Source: Thalassia testudinum (taxonomy: Eukaryota > Streptophyta > Magnoliopsida > Alismatales > Hydrocharitaceae). Taken from it: a stretch of 64,000 nt of DNA. Both the position numbers and the translations under genes were made by a program. Shown here piece after piece: positions 13,365-25,049 of this stretch. The DNA is taken from contig JAZHRO010000063.1 in the NCBI GenBank assembly GCA_037157565.1, positions 156,104,501 to 156,168,500 of the forward strand, in the 5' to 3' direction. The notes below the pieces were generated by a model that was not told the DNA's origin, made no database searches, and worked only from the letters and a program-made list of their open reading frames with translations. Numbering within the stretch: position 1 is the stretch's first letter; each line of letters opens with the position of its first letter.

Positions 13365-14900
13365 ATGTTCGGTAGGAGGTCCTTAAGATCACCCTTAAGA
13401 CCTCCTTTAGAAATTCACTCTCGTCGAGGCCAAGCCTCGACGCCCTTGTTTGTGCAGCAACCCCACCACATAAATCTTTCATCTGATTCAAACCCTGGTT
13501 CTCCTTCTTCCCCCATCATGGCACAACCCATTGAAGAGGAGAATAACCTTGAACACCAACTTCAATGCCTTAATGATCTTTTTCAGAACTTTGTAAACCC
13601 ACCGCAGCGACCTATGATGCGAGATCACTATAATCCCGCTGCGGTGGCAATCGAACCTCGAGTACGAATCCCTATTGGAGGACCTGATTATGAACTGAAG
13701 CCCAATATGATTCATGCCATACCGAAGTTTCATGGGCTTAACTCTGAGGATCCATTCCAACACATTAAACAACTCAAGCATCTGGCCTAGACCTTCGGGT
13801 CAGATGTACAAAACTGGGATATCCTACTCATGAAAATGTTTTCATTCTCCCTCTTGGACAAGGCCGCACATTGGTATCAAACTCAGACCCGTCAGATCAA
13901 CACATGGGAGGAACTATAGTCCGAATTTTTGAAAAAATTCTTCCCCGTTGGCCGGACAAGTGCCTTGTGCCACCAGATCACTCATTTCACTCAACAACCG
14001 GGAGAACCACTTCACGAAGCATGGGATCGATTCTTAGATCTCATGTGAAAGTGCCTCCATCACGGAGTTCCTAAGTGGGAACAAGTCCAATCTTTTTACC
14101 AGGGACTCCGTGAAGATATTCGTTTATTCGTCAATGCAACGTGCGGAGGAAACATCATGGGTCAACATGAGGACACGGTGTGGGAGATTCTCGAAAGCAT
14201 GTGCGAGAACTCCATAAATAATGACTCCATGGGCTTATTCGACAGGACGAATGCCCGCGCATCGACGAATCTAAGAGGGACACATGAGATGCAAGACCTA
14301 TCCACTTCCGTCGACTTGGAACTGATGGCCAGTCGGTTGGACAAGGTTTCTATCATAGAAAAGAAGGTGGACGAGCTAACTCGGCATTTGTAGTAAGCCA
14401 CCTCTACGCAAAACTCTTTTGCACGACCACCTCTGGCAAGGGAAACTATGCAAAACATCTACCACCAATCTGCCAAGGGGATGGACCCATATCCACCCCC
14501 GTCTGCCTCTCGGACTGGAGTGACCTCTGATCCATTCTACTCGAGTTGGGGGAACTCTGAACCCTTGTATTCTGACTTTCCTGAGGTTCCTCAGAACTGC
14601 GAGGACCTCAACGCCATCCAGAATGACCCATTCTCCAACACTTACAACCCTGGATGGCGAAATCATCCTAACTTTCAGTGGGCGGGAAATTCTCAAAGAC
14701 CACCATATCAACCCCGTCCACAAGCCCCTCGTCCATATCAGCCGCCTCAGCCTCGGCCCAATCCCCCCTACCAATCCGGGCAAAACCAGGATCAACTGAC
14801 TCTTATCCTTCAAGCACTGGATGACATTCAAAAGACGAATGCGGCAATGCAAAAACAGCACAAGGACGAGATCACAGAGGTTCGCAACCAACTGGCCTAG
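13365..14900 (+). pseudogene. gag: E2 gag
   Basis: A single reading frame with in-frame stops at 13788, 13917, 14046, 14391 and 14898. I place the start at 13365 because the N-terminus MFGRRSL is echoed by MLGRRSL at 32671 in E4. The capsid-like core is recognisable: HAIPKFHGLNSEDPFQHI near 13710, MKMFSFSLLDKAAHWY near 13829, then a basic stretch and a glutamine/proline-rich tail with NPGWRNHPNFQWAG near 14650. I did not find a clear CCHC zinc knuckle. The stops are in all likelihood mutational; TAG and TGA predominate, as expected from deamination of methylated cytosine. It would have been the structural protein of the element's particles. Confidence 0.8.
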
Positions 14901-16358
14901 ATGGCAAATTCCTACCAACCTGGCACCCTTCCTTCGCAACCTCTGCCCAACCCAAATAACGTGCTGACCCAGAGGCTCGTTATGAATTCAAATTCAGGCC
15001 ACGCACATTTGATTTATCAGGCCCCTACTGCTCCATCGCCAAACGGGATGGAAGCTTCGACATCTTATGCGGGATTTCAGCAGCAACCACCCCTCCTACC
15101 AAACCCAACCCAAAATCAGGCCGGATTAAACTCTGTAACAACACGTAGTGGTAAAACAATCCAAGACCCACATTATCTGAACCACTCTAAGCCTGATAAT
15201 AGCCAAGACCCTAGGATAGTCATCCAAGATACTACTGTCCCAGATCAAGAACCTGGACCTATCCTAGAGGAACCAGCTAGGATCCCATTTCCTGAGGCCT
15301 TGACCAAAGGAAAAAGGATAACCAAACACGTGGCCCCTGAGGAGGACCTGGTCAAGCTCTTTGAACAGGTCCAGATAAACATCCCATTGATGGATGCAAT
15401 TCGCCACATATCGGCTTATGCAAGATTCATGAAAGACATATGTACACCTAAACGTAAGCCTCGAACCAAGGATGGGAATCCAATCATACTGTCAGAGCAA
15501 GCCAGCTCTGTCATCTTGAGCAAACTCCCACCCAAGGCTAAAGACCCAGGAACTCCCTTGATTTCCTGCAAAATTGGTGAAACCCAATTTGATAGAGCCT
15601 TATTAGACCTAGGTGCCTCCATAAATTTAATACCTACATCCCTCCTCGACCACCTTGAAGAATCTGAACTTAAACCCACTGAGGTGACATTGCAGTTAGC
15701 CGATCGATCCATCAAGTCACCTAGAGGAATACTTGAGGATGTCATTGTCAAGGTAAGAGATTTCTATTTCCCAGTGGACTTCATAGTACTGGACATGGAT
15801 GCACTTAAGAACCCAAGGGACACACCAATCATATTAAGGAGACCCTTTTTGGCCACTGCTAGGGCCAACATAAACTGCGAAGAGGGCCAGATAGAATTGA
15901 AATTTGGGAATGAAAACCTGAAGATTGACATTTTTAAGGCCCAACAAGGGATTAATTGCAGGGTTATAGAGGAAATATGTGATGTCAGAGCCGTGGTTGA
16001 TGAATTGCATATAGAAGACAACCTGATTATCCCTGATCAACCATTAGAGAATCAAAACCCGCTAACAGAGGAGTGCGAACATGATCTAGACACACTTATG
16101 ACTCCTACCATTGCTCCTGATACAAACCTCGAACCACCCGCTGCTACTGACAACCCTGTCATGGAACTCAAGCCCCTTCTCGAACATCTGAAGTACATCT
16201 TTTTGGATTCAAATCAGACGTTTCCTGTGATTATCAACTCTCGACTCACACCTGACCAGGAACTCCGTTTGATTTCTGTTCTCCAGCAACATCGTAGAGC
16301 CATTGGATGGACTCTCGATGATATGACTGGTATAAGCCCTTCATACTGCACACATTGA
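14901..16358 (+). pseudogene. pol: E2 pol: protease region
   Basis: The same frame as gag continues after a TAG at 14898. About 210 residues of linker (GTLPSQPLPNP near the start) precede an aspartic protease with LLDLGASINLIP near 15597. The usual DSG/DTG triad is DLG, which I recall as common in this plant lineage. The flap and core follow to about 15900. Downstream lies the linker that leads to RT, ending GISPSYCTH. The frame stops at 16356 and again at 16380, then reopens in the same frame at 16395, so gag-pol was one frame originally. Confidence 0.8.
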
Positions 16359-16394
16359 ATCTACACAGAAGAAGGCGCATGACCTTCAAGAGAA

Positions 16395-17915
16395 ATGCAA
16401 AGATGCCTAAACCCTAACCTACAGGAGGTCGTGAAAAAGGATATCATAAAGTGGTTAGATGCAGGGATCATCTACCCGATCTCCGACAGTCGTTGGGTGA
16501 GTCCAATACAAGTGGTGCCTAAAAAGGCAGGACTTACCATCATCAGGACTGAGACCGGAGAAGTCATTCCTACCCGAATAGGTAACTCGTGGAGAGTCTG
16601 CATTGATTACAGAAGACTCAATTCCTCCACGAAGAAGGATCATTTCCCACTACCGTTTATTGATCAGATCCTCGAAAAACTAGCGGGAAATAGGTTCTTC
16701 TGCTTTCTTGACGGGTACTCCGGTTACAATCAGGTGGCAATCCATCCAGAGGACCAAGAAAAGACCACATTCACCTGCCCCTTCGGGACGTACGCATTTC
16801 GAAGGATGTCGTTCGATCTTTGCAATGCACCTGCAACTTTTCAGCGGTGCATGCTTGCCATATTCTCAGATATGGTAGGTGATTATCTGGCAGTCTTCAT
16901 GGATGACTTTTTAGTTTTTGGAGAATCATTTGACGTTTGCCTCCAACACTTGGTCCAAATACTCAGGCGATGCATCAAGGTGAATTTGGTTCTTTCCTGG
17001 GAAAAGAGCCATTTCATGGTGCCTGAGGGAATTGTCCTGGGACATTTAATCTCGGAGAAAGGCATCCAAGTGGATCGAGCTAAGGTTAACCTGATTTCCA
17101 AGCTCCCTATGCCTAGCTTGATTAAGGAAATCCGATCTTTTTTGGGGCACGTCGGTTTCTATCGTCGATTTATCCCTGATTTCTCCAAAATCGCACACCC
17201 CCTGACCAATCTTCTCTCCAAGGATGTGCCTTTCAAAATTTCCAAGGAATTCACTCAAGCATTTGAGATCCTACGTGACCGAGTCACCCAAGCCCCGATC
17301 CTACAGTCCCCTGATTGGTCTCAACCCTTTAAGATCATGTGCGATGCATCTGACTTCGTTGTAGGAGCAGTTTTAGGACAGAAAATTGACGGGAAACCTG
17401 TGGTCATTTACTACGCCAGCAAAACATTGGATGAGGCTCAGTGTAACTATACGGTTACTGAGAAAGAGCTGCTGGCAGTAGTATTTGCCTTGGAAAAATT
17501 CAGATCATACCTTCTGGGTTCCCGTGTTATCATATACTCGGATCACACAGCTGTGAGGCATCTCCTTGCAAAGAAGGACGTGAAACCTCGATTAATCCGA
17601 TGGATCTTGCTGTTGCAAGAATTTGACCTTGAGATTGGCGACAAGGCGGGAAAGCAAAATGTGGTAGCTGATCACTTGTCCCGCCTTCCTTTTGAAATAA
17701 TTGACCCTTCCGGACCTATCACAGAACATTTTCCTGATGAGCACCTCCTGACTATCAGTACAAGTCTTCCATGGTTCGCTGATATAGTTAATTACCTGGC
17801 ATCACATCAGATTCCGCCGATTGGCCGAAGGCCAAGAAGGACAAATTGCATTCCGATGCCAAGTATTACCTATGGGAAGACCCGTATCTATTCCGCATTG
17901 GTGCTGATCAGATAA
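16395..17915 (+). pseudogene. pol: E2 pol: reverse transcriptase and RNase H
   Basis: An uninterrupted 506-codon segment. RT fingers begin at about residue 66 (WRVCIDYRRLN); the palm carries FMDD at residues 168-171 (16896-16907), the intact catalytic pair. A conserved WEKSHFMV follows at about 202. RNase H starts near residue 313 (MCDASDF) and runs to about 430, with EKELLAV and YSDH motifs. Both enzymes together would copy the RNA into DNA and remove the template. The last ~30 codons are out of frame: a single-base deletion near 17820 moves the true frame to the one that continues into integrase. Confidence 0.9.
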
Positions 17916-19060
17916 TTCGACGGTGCATCGCGGAAGTGGAAATCAAAGACATACTCTCATTTTGCCATGACCAGGCATGCGGTGGACATTTTTCAGGACA
18001 CAAAATCGCATCAAAAGTCCTCCAGTGCGGCTTTTACTGGCCCACAATTTTCAAGGATGCATACGATCACTGTAAGGCATGTTCCCGTTGCCAGACTCTG
18101 GGCAACATGAGCCATCGAGACATGATGCCTCTACAACCGATCCTGGTATGCGAAATTTTTGATATTTGGGGGATTGATTTCATGGGACCCTTTCCGATCT
18201 CGGATGGCTTCGAATACATCTTACTCGCAGTTGACTATGTGTCCAAGTGGATAGAAGCCATTCCGACCCGAACCAACAATCATAAAGTTGTTATAAAATT
18301 CCTTCATCAAAACATTTTCTCAAGGTTCGAGATTCCGCATGCTATAATTTCCGACGGAGGGACCCATTTTACAAACGCTCAGTTCAGATCACTGATGACC
18401 AAATACGGGGTGTCACACTGAATCTCTACTCCTTACCACCCCCAAACGAATGGTCTAGCTGAGCTATCTAACCGAGAGATCAAGAAGATCCTTCAGGTTA
18501 CTATTCGACCTGATAGAAAAGATTGGTCTTCTCGACTTCCGGAAGCATTGTGGGCCTATAGGACCGCCCACAAGACCCAATTAGGAATGTCTCCCTTCAG
18601 ATTAGTGTACGGGAAGGCATGTCACCTCCCCATCGAGTTGGAGCATAAAGCCTATTGGGCAGTACGGACTTGTAATCTAGATCTTTCTAAGGCTAGAGCC
18701 CACAGAAGACTTCAAATGAGCGAGATCGATGAATTACGCCACGACGCGTATGAGAACTAGCAAATTTACAAAGAACGGGTTAAAGCTTTTCACGACAAAC
18801 ACATTTCTACAAAGGTCTTTCATCCTAGTCAAAAGGTTTTACTCTTTGATGCCTGACTCAAATTATTCCCAGGAAAGCTAAGATCTAAGTGGGTCGGACC
18901 CTACCTAGCCTGAAAAATCTTCGGAAATGGAGCCATTGAAATCAGCCCACTCAGCCACGATTCTGAACCTTTTGTTGTGAACGGTCAAAGACTTAAACTG
19001 TTTATTGACATGACCGATATAGATTTGGCTGAGTCATCCTTTACCCTCCATTCCTCATGA
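17821..19060 (+). pseudogene. pol: E2 pol: integrase
   Basis: Integrase in the frame entered after the deletion near 17820. The HHCC zinc-binding domain is visible (CHDQACGGHFSGHK, then CKACSRC, 17960-18095). The DDE core shows its first D in GIDFMGPFP (near 18175), the second in ISDGGTHF (near 18350) and E in [13 protein letters not shown] (near 18455). Stops at 18419, 18758, 18854 and 18911 disable it. The C-terminal domain ends at TGA 19058-19060. No chromodomain is evident, which agrees with Athila rather than a chromovirus. Confidence 0.85.
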
Positions 19061-20012
19061 GCTCATTGCGCCCAGCCGATGGTGTAAAACTCAGTGCTTA
19101 ATGGGAGGCAACCCGTCATTCTTTGAAAAACCTGAAACCTTTTCTGACATCTCTACGTGAAATTCATATTGCACTTTAGGGTTCATCCATTAGAACAGCC
19201 AACTTCACCTCAGGTGTCCTTACCTGAGATTAGAAATCGTTCGCAACAAGTCACTTCGACCCATTCACTCACCACACACCTGTCCTAATGCATGAACTAA
19301 GCTGAAATCGAACCCACCTAATTTACAATGGGGACATTGCAAACTTAGGCTGGGGGGGTATGAAAGTGCAAAATGTCAGGAAAATGCATATCAAGAAAGG
19401 GTTTCAATAAAAAAAAAAAAGACTTGATGGAGGGGAGGAACAATTCAGGGTCACATAATCATAAGGAAGAGGAAAAGAGTAAAATGACAAAAAGGAGCAC
19501 AAAATGAAAATGAAAATGAAAAGAAATAGTCATTAGTAAAAGATTAAGGGGTTAACTGAAGTTCTAGACCAAATCAAGAAAAAGAAAAAAAGAGCTAAGG
19601 AGATATAACAAGAGATTAGTGGGAACGCTGGTTTTAGGCCTCTTGGGCTAGATTCGTTAGCTTAAAAATTCATGTATCCGCTAAAATCTGGATAATCCTC
19701 AAGAGGTTGGGGAAAATGTGAAGCTTGAGTATTAGGTCTAAGGCTTAGGAAGTATTCAGCCTCGTTAACTAACCTCTGGTTTGCGGGATTCGGTAACCTA
19801 AGCACCCTAAATTCACACACAGTCTGGTTTAGTGCACATAAACATCCAAATCACGCAAAAGCGTTTAATATTCTGAAAAAGTCACTAGATTAGGAGCGAC
19901 CAATCAACACAAGTTGATTTGGACGAGTTCCCGGCGCGGAGAGGTGGGAAATTCCCCTTGAAGATGCGTAACAACATATCGTCTCCTCTGTGCTTATCTC
20001 TTAGGATATTTA
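19061..20012 (+). other. E2 post-pol non-coding region
   Basis: Begins with a module shared by several elements: hairpin 19101-19116 (GGGAGGCAACCC core), hairpin 19326-19339 (CAATG, GGGA loop, CATTG) and a seven-G run at 19352-19358. Beyond it are A-rich DNA and no recognisable frame. It ends at E3. Confidence 0.6.
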
Positions 20013-21734
20013 TGAAAGTTCCGGGGCCCTACCAGGAGGGGGTGACGTAATAATTGCGGAAATAAAATAAACAATCTCACAAAAAGTCAATCACACAAGT
20101 ACACAAGTATTTTTAGGTGGAAACCCAAATCAGGTGAAAACCACCACCTAACCCTCTCGAGTTAGGATTTTCTGATCAACCAAGTTGATCAAAATCCACT
20201 AAACCGAATCACTTTAAAACGAGGGTGATTCAGCCTCAATTACAACCACGCTACTTAGACGAGGGTAGCGTACCTCAACCCCTTCTCTCCACGAGAAGGA
20301 TTTTGTCTCGCGAAGGAGATGGGAATTCGCAAAGCGAATACCCAACCAAATAACAAAGATAAAATAAACAAGTAATCCTATAGAGCCAACAAAGTAATTA
20401 TGAACCTAGCTTCTATAGGAATTAGGAAACTCCCCTTTGCAAGGAGTGCGTCGAGTTGATGACGCGGTGCGTGAGCCACACGACGGCGCAACTTCGCTCT
20501 CGTGAACTACGGTGGGAGAGCGGGTGCGCGAAGCTTGATGCTCTCAAGATGTAGAACTTGAGCTTGGAGAGCAAGAGCTAGCTAGGACACAAGAGAGTGG
20601 AACTATGTTGCTTGGGTGTCTCTAGGTGTGTCTAGGTGTATATTTGTGTTGCAAAGGTTCCCCTCTATTTATAGAGGCCTTAGGAAGGCTTTGGAAGGCT
20701 TAGGAAAGGTTCTATAGCCGTTGGGAACAAAGCCCAAGAGAATCAGCCCGAAATCAGGAACAATCATTGTTCTGACAGGCTTATCAGACGTCTAATTCTA
20801 GCATTAGATTTCTGGAAGTTCACTTTAAGACGTCTGATTCGAAGGTCAGACGTCTGATTTTGGGCGGGTCTCTTCCTGACTTCAATCAGATCTAAACAGG
20901 GTTCTTGCGCAAGTCCATCAGACGACATATAGGACATCTGGCATTATGTCTAGACATCTGGAAACCTACTTTTTCGTGGGAATGGATTTCCAAACATTGC
21001 AACGGCTAGAAAATCTCTGAGAAGTGATTTTGGGTCAACCGAGGCAAAACGGTCAATTATCAGACGTCTGGAAAGGCCTAAGGACGTTTGATAAGGCTCT
21101 AACGGTCATACTCTTGAGTGTTTGTTAAGCTAGCCAACGGTCCACTAATTGGACGTCTGGCAAAGTCATCAGATGTCTCCTAAGACGTCTGGTCTAAGGT
21201 CTGGACGTCTGATTTCATCATGCAGAACACTAAGTCCAGCCTAATAGTTATCAGACGTCTGAAACAACAGTCAGACGTCTTAAAACCCTTTATCAGACGT
21301 CTGATTTGGGAATTAGACGTCTGGAAACTCTGTTTGAACCCTATATTGGTTTTCTAAGTATTCTACAGAAAACCTAAGTATCCTAGGGTTGTGCGAGTGT
21401 TCCTAGGACTACTGTTAGGATACTTTGAGGCTCTTTAACATGAATCTAAGTAACAAAAATAAAGAACAACAGAAGAAATGAAAAATACAAGGAGTACAAG
21501 AGAAGGAAATCTATCCTATTCTTCATCTTCTTCCTTCTTCAATCTATCGCTCCTCGCGAATCTCCTCTGTTTTCCATCGAGCTCCTCCAATCCGTCCTGG
21601 ATGCGAGCTCGAACTCCATCTAATCACGTATCCATTTGCGATTGACCTGAAATCTAGGACTCAAAGCGCAAATATTAAATGACACATGTTTTGTTATCAT
21701 CAAAACAGACGATCGTGGTGCTCTAGCACCAACA
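20013..21734 (-). repeat. E3 3' LTR (left copy)
   Basis: 1722 bases, starting TGAAAG and ending CCAACA on the plus strand. It is nearly identical to the right copy, which suggests recent insertion. It contains about nine exact AGACGTCT palindromes between 20780 and 21330. Confidence 0.9.
20665..20673 (-). promoter_or_regulatory. TATA box of E3 left LTR
   Basis: TATAAATAG on the minus strand within a short inverted repeat (CCTCTATAAATAGAGG). It is repeated at 23902-23910 and, in S2, at 31470-31478. Confidence 0.65.
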
Positions 21735-22061
21735 ATCTCCCCCTTTTTGATGATGACAAAACCATAAATAATAATGCAGAAAATTCTCCCCCTTTCTGAC
21801 ATTATCAAAAAGGTTCAATTGATTTTACATTTCCTATAACTCCCCCTTAAGACATGCTCTTCTATAAATTTCTTTTGACAAAGGTAATGTCCTCCCCTTT
21901 TTTGTAATAATGAGATAGCTATTATTTTTCTCCCCCTTACTAAAGGAAATTTAGCTACCTTGCATCTCCCCCTTAAAAATTGACAATTAGCTTATAATTT
22001 TTTGCTCCCCCTATCTAAATGCTTATGATAAAAAAGATAGGGTAAATGATTTTTACCTCAC
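21735..22061 (-). other. E3 PPT and 3' untranslated region
   Basis: On the minus strand the interior ends in a run of A and G (AAAAAGGGGGAGAT) directly before the LTR start. The preceding ~300 bases are pyrimidine-rich on the plus strand, with several CTCCCCC blocks (purine-rich on the element strand), and have no frame. Confidence 0.75.
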
Positions 22062-23192
22062 CTACCATGACCAATAAAATGGCCCAAATGGTGGTGGATG
22101 CCACATCGGATGGGGCTCCCATCCGTAGCTTGGAGGCCCGGGCATTGGCGCCGGTCTCCAATCTGGTGGTCGACGTGCGGCGCGTCCGTCGCTTGTTCGT
22201 CGTCTCGTCGGTCTTCTTGTTCTCCTCCTTGGTCTACTCCTTGGTTCTCCCAACTTGAGTTGACCAGCTTTGAGTTTGTAGGTCCAGTCCTTTGTGTTGT
22301 AATTATCCCTGAACCCTACAAAACAAGATTCTAATTCTTTTTTCGGTATCCAAGTGGGCTTGGATCCGGATCTGTTAGCGGGTCTCCTTGACAGAGATCC
22401 TTTCTCAACCTTAGGGCTATATAGGTTATCTACCCTATTTATCAATTTATTTGATTTCTCCCTAAGACATGCAAGTTCATTTTCTATAATACTCATCTTA
22501 GTCTTCAAATTAGAGATTTCTAACTTTAGACTATCATTTTCCTCAATCAATTTATTATTTTCATTGATGAGGTCTTGATTTTCTAATAATAGGTTATCAA
22601 TTCTAGGACTAGCTTCTATGTCCTTAAGTTGTTTTTCTAACCTATCATTTTCATTTTTAAGAAAACTAAGGTTCTTTTTAATACTTTTGTTTTCTATTTT
22701 TAGTGATTTACTAATTTCAAAAAGTTCATTAAAAGCTTCTTGTAGATCGAGATTTACCTCATTGTCGGTGTCACTTCCGCTTTCGCTGTCGCTATTGCTT
22801 CCTCTGGCCATGAAACCAAAGCAAGTGGTTTCCTCCTTCTCGTGATCTTCTTCCGAGCTTGTCTCCTCATGAGTGCCTTCCAACCTCCTCCATATCTCGT
22901 GGGCGGTGGTGCACTCTTGGATTCGTTCGAATTCCTTCGGACTCAATGCGCAATACAAGGCATTCATTGCCTTTGCGTTGAGGTTGAGATTCCAAACCTG
23001 ATCTTCTGAGTAACCTTTTGCAGGTTTCTTGGGAATAAAAAATGCGGATTCGCACTTTTCCCACACCCGGAAGTCGTAGGCCTGCAACCACATAGTCATA
23101 CGATTTTTCCAATAAACGAAATCTATACCTGCAAAGTATGGTGGTCGCGAGGTATCGTGTCCTTCGGTGCACACGAATGCTTTTCCCTCCAT
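22062..23192 (-). CDS. gag: Copia-type Gag of E3 (gag-only, internally deleted)
   Basis: An intact frame of 376 codons from the methionine of MEGKAFVCTEG; this start fits Copia Gags better than the upstream methionine at 23327. The N-terminal half has the UBN2-type capsid signature (YFAGIDFVYWKNRM, WNLNLNAKAMNAL, EIWRRLEGTHEE). The usual capsid C-terminal lobe is then missing: the frame jumps to an acidic stretch and a long coiled coil (about residues 165-265). No CCHC zinc knuckle is present. The tail is arginine-rich, then proline- and tryptophan-rich. There is no protease, integrase or RT. I infer a non-autonomous element whose own Gag may bind its RNA or join helper particles. Because the frame is open it may have been maintained by selection or simply be young. 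Confidence 0.8.
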   Translation of the reverse strand: MEGKAFVCTEGHDTSRPPYFAGIDFVYWKNRMTMWLQAYDFRVWEKCESAFFIPKKPAKGYSEDQVWNLNLNAKAMNALYCALSPKEFERIQECTTAHEIWRRLEGTHEETSSEEDHEKEETTCFGFMARGSNSDSESGSDTDNEVNLDLQEAFNELFEISKSLKIENKSIKKNLSFLKNENDRLEKQLKDIEASPRIDNLLLENQDLINENNKLIEENDSLKLEISNLKTKMSIIENELACLREKSNKLINRVDNLYSPKVEKGSLSRRPANRSGSKPTWIPKKELESCFVGFRDNYNTKDWTYKLKAGQLKLGEPRSRPRRRTRRPTRRRTSDGRAARRPPDWRPAPMPGPPSYGWEPHPMWHPPPFGPFYWSW

Positions 23193-23235
23193 ATCTGGAT
23201 CCTCGCCGGTTTGTAACACCGATAACGCGAGACCT

Positions 23236-23247
23236 GCTCTGATACCA
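23236..23247 (-). promoter_or_regulatory. E3 primer-binding site
   Basis: TGGTATCAGAGC on the minus strand, two bases from the 5' LTR, complementary to the 3' end of initiator tRNA-Met. Confidence 0.9.
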
Positions 23248-23249
23248 AA

Positions 23250-24971
23250 TGAAAGTTCCGGGGCCCTACCCGGAGGGGGTGACGTAATAATTGCGGAAAT
23301 AAAATAAACAATCTCACAAAAAGTCAATCACACAAGTACACAAGTATTTTTAGGTGGAAACCCAAACCGGGTGAAAACCACCACCTAACCCTCTCGAGTT
23401 AGGATTTTCCGATCAACCAAGTTGATCAAAATCCACTAAATCGAATCACTTTAAAACGAGGGTGACTCAACCTCAATTACAACCACGCTACTTAGACGAG
23501 GGTAGCGTACCTCAACCCTTTCTCTCCACGAGAAGGATTTTGTCTCGCGAAGGAGATGGGAATTCGCAAAGCGAATACCCAACCAAATAACAAAGATAAA
23601 ATAAACAAGTAATCCTATAGAGCCAACAAAGTAATAATGAACCTAGCTTCTATAGGAATTAGGAAACTCCCCTTTGCAAGGAGTGCGTCGAGTTGATGAC
23701 GCGGTGCGTGAACTACGCGACGGCGCAACTTCGCTCTCGTGAACTACGGCGGGAGAGTGGGTGCGCGAAGCTTGATGCTCTCAAGATGTAGAACTTGAGC
23801 TTGGAGAGCAAGAGCTAGCTAGGACACAAGAGAGTGGAACTATGTTGCTTGGGTGTCTCTAGGTGTGTCTAGGTGTATATTTGTGTTGCAAAGGTTCCCC
23901 TCTATTTATAGAGGCCTTAGGAAGGCTTTGGAAGGCTTAGGAAAGGTTCTATAGCCGTTGGGAACAAAGCCCAAGAGAATCAGCCCGAAATCAGGAGCAA
24001 TCATTGTTCTGACAGGCTTATCAGACGTCTAATTCTAGTATCAGACGTCTGGAAGTTCACTTTAAGACGTCTGATTCCAAGGTCAGACGTCTTATTTTGG
24101 GCGGGTCTCTTCCTGACTTGAATCAGATCTAAACAGGGTTCTTGCGCAAGTCCATCAGACGACATATAGGACGTCTGGCATTATGTCTGGACGTCTGGAA
24201 ACCTACTTTTTCGTGGGAATGGATTTCCAAACGTTGCAACGACTAGAAAATCTCTGAGAAGAGATTTTGGGTCAGCCGAGGCAAAACGGTCAATTATCAG
24301 ACGTCTGGAAAGGCCTAAGGACGTCTGATAAGGCTCTAACGGTCATACTCTTGAGTGTTTGTTAAGCCAGCCAACGATCCACTAATTGGATGTCTGGCAA
24401 AGTCATCAGACGTCTCCTAAGACGTCTGGTCTAAGGTCTGGACGTCTGATTTCATCAAACAGAACACTAAGTCCAGCCTAATAGTTATCAGACGTCTGAA
24501 ACAACAGTCAGACGTCTTAAAACCCTTTATCAGACGTCTAATTTGGGAATTAGACGTCTGGAAACTCTGTTTGAACTCTATATTGGTTTTCTAAGTATTC
24601 TACAGAAAACCTAAGTATCCTAGGGTTGTGCGGGTGTTCCTAGGACTACTGTTAGGGTACTTTGAGGCTCTTTAACATGAATCTAAGTAACAAAAATAAA
24701 GAGCAACAGAAGAAACGAAAAATACAAGGAGTACAAGAGAAGGAAATCTATCCTATTCTTCATCTCCTTCCTTCTTCAATCTATCGCTCCTCGCAAATCT
24801 CCTCTGTTTTCCATCGAGCTCCTCCAATCCGTCTTGGATGCGAGCTCGAACTCCGTCTAATCACGTATCCATTTGCGATTGACCTGAAATCTAGGACTCA
24901 AAGCGCAAATATTAAATGACACGTGTTTTGTTATCATCAAAACAAATGATCGTGGTGCTCTAGCACCAACA
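23250..24971 (-). repeat. E3 5' LTR (right copy)
   Basis: 1722 bases. This is the promoter-bearing LTR; TATAAATAG lies at 23902-23910 on the minus strand. It has an AGACGTCT cluster like that of the other copy. Confidence 0.9.
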
Positions 24972-25049
24972 ATTTTGTTTTTCTGCATTATTATTTATGG
25001 TTTTGTCATCATCAAAAAGGGGAGATTGTTGGGGGAATACTCTCTGATT
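24972..25049. other. Chimeric junction between E3 and the E2 3' LTR
   Basis: Bases 24982-25026 are an inverted copy of the E3 3' end (compare 21735-21779), including a Copia PPT. They run into ATTGTTGGGG, then a 21-base piece (25033-25053) that belongs about 90 bases further on in the E2 LTR. The E2 LTR then resumes at CCTCGCCACC (25050). Confidence 0.75.

Larger units (their letters stand above)
20013..24971 (-). mobile_element. E3: gag-only Copia (Sirevirus-like) element
   Basis: Two LTRs of 1722 bases each (20013-21734 and 23250-24971) enclose a 1515-base interior. The PBS TGGTATCAGAGC (minus strand, 23236-23247) is the classic initiator tRNA-Met site of Copia elements. The PPT lies at 21735-21748 on the minus strand next to TGTTGGTGC, the LTR start. 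The interior encodes only a Gag. The flanks ATTTA (20008-20012) and ATTTT (24972-24976) could be a target duplication with one change, but the right flank is rearranged. Confidence 0.9.

Noticed and set aside
19061..20012. Envelope-like frame after integrase, as in some Athila elements
   Set aside because: No frame of useful length, signal peptide or membrane segment was seen in E2, nor in E4 at 40311-41855.
20780..21330. CRISPR-like array of AGACGTCT repeats
   Set aside because: The repeat is an 8-10 base palindrome with irregular spacing, in a plant LTR; there are no cas genes.
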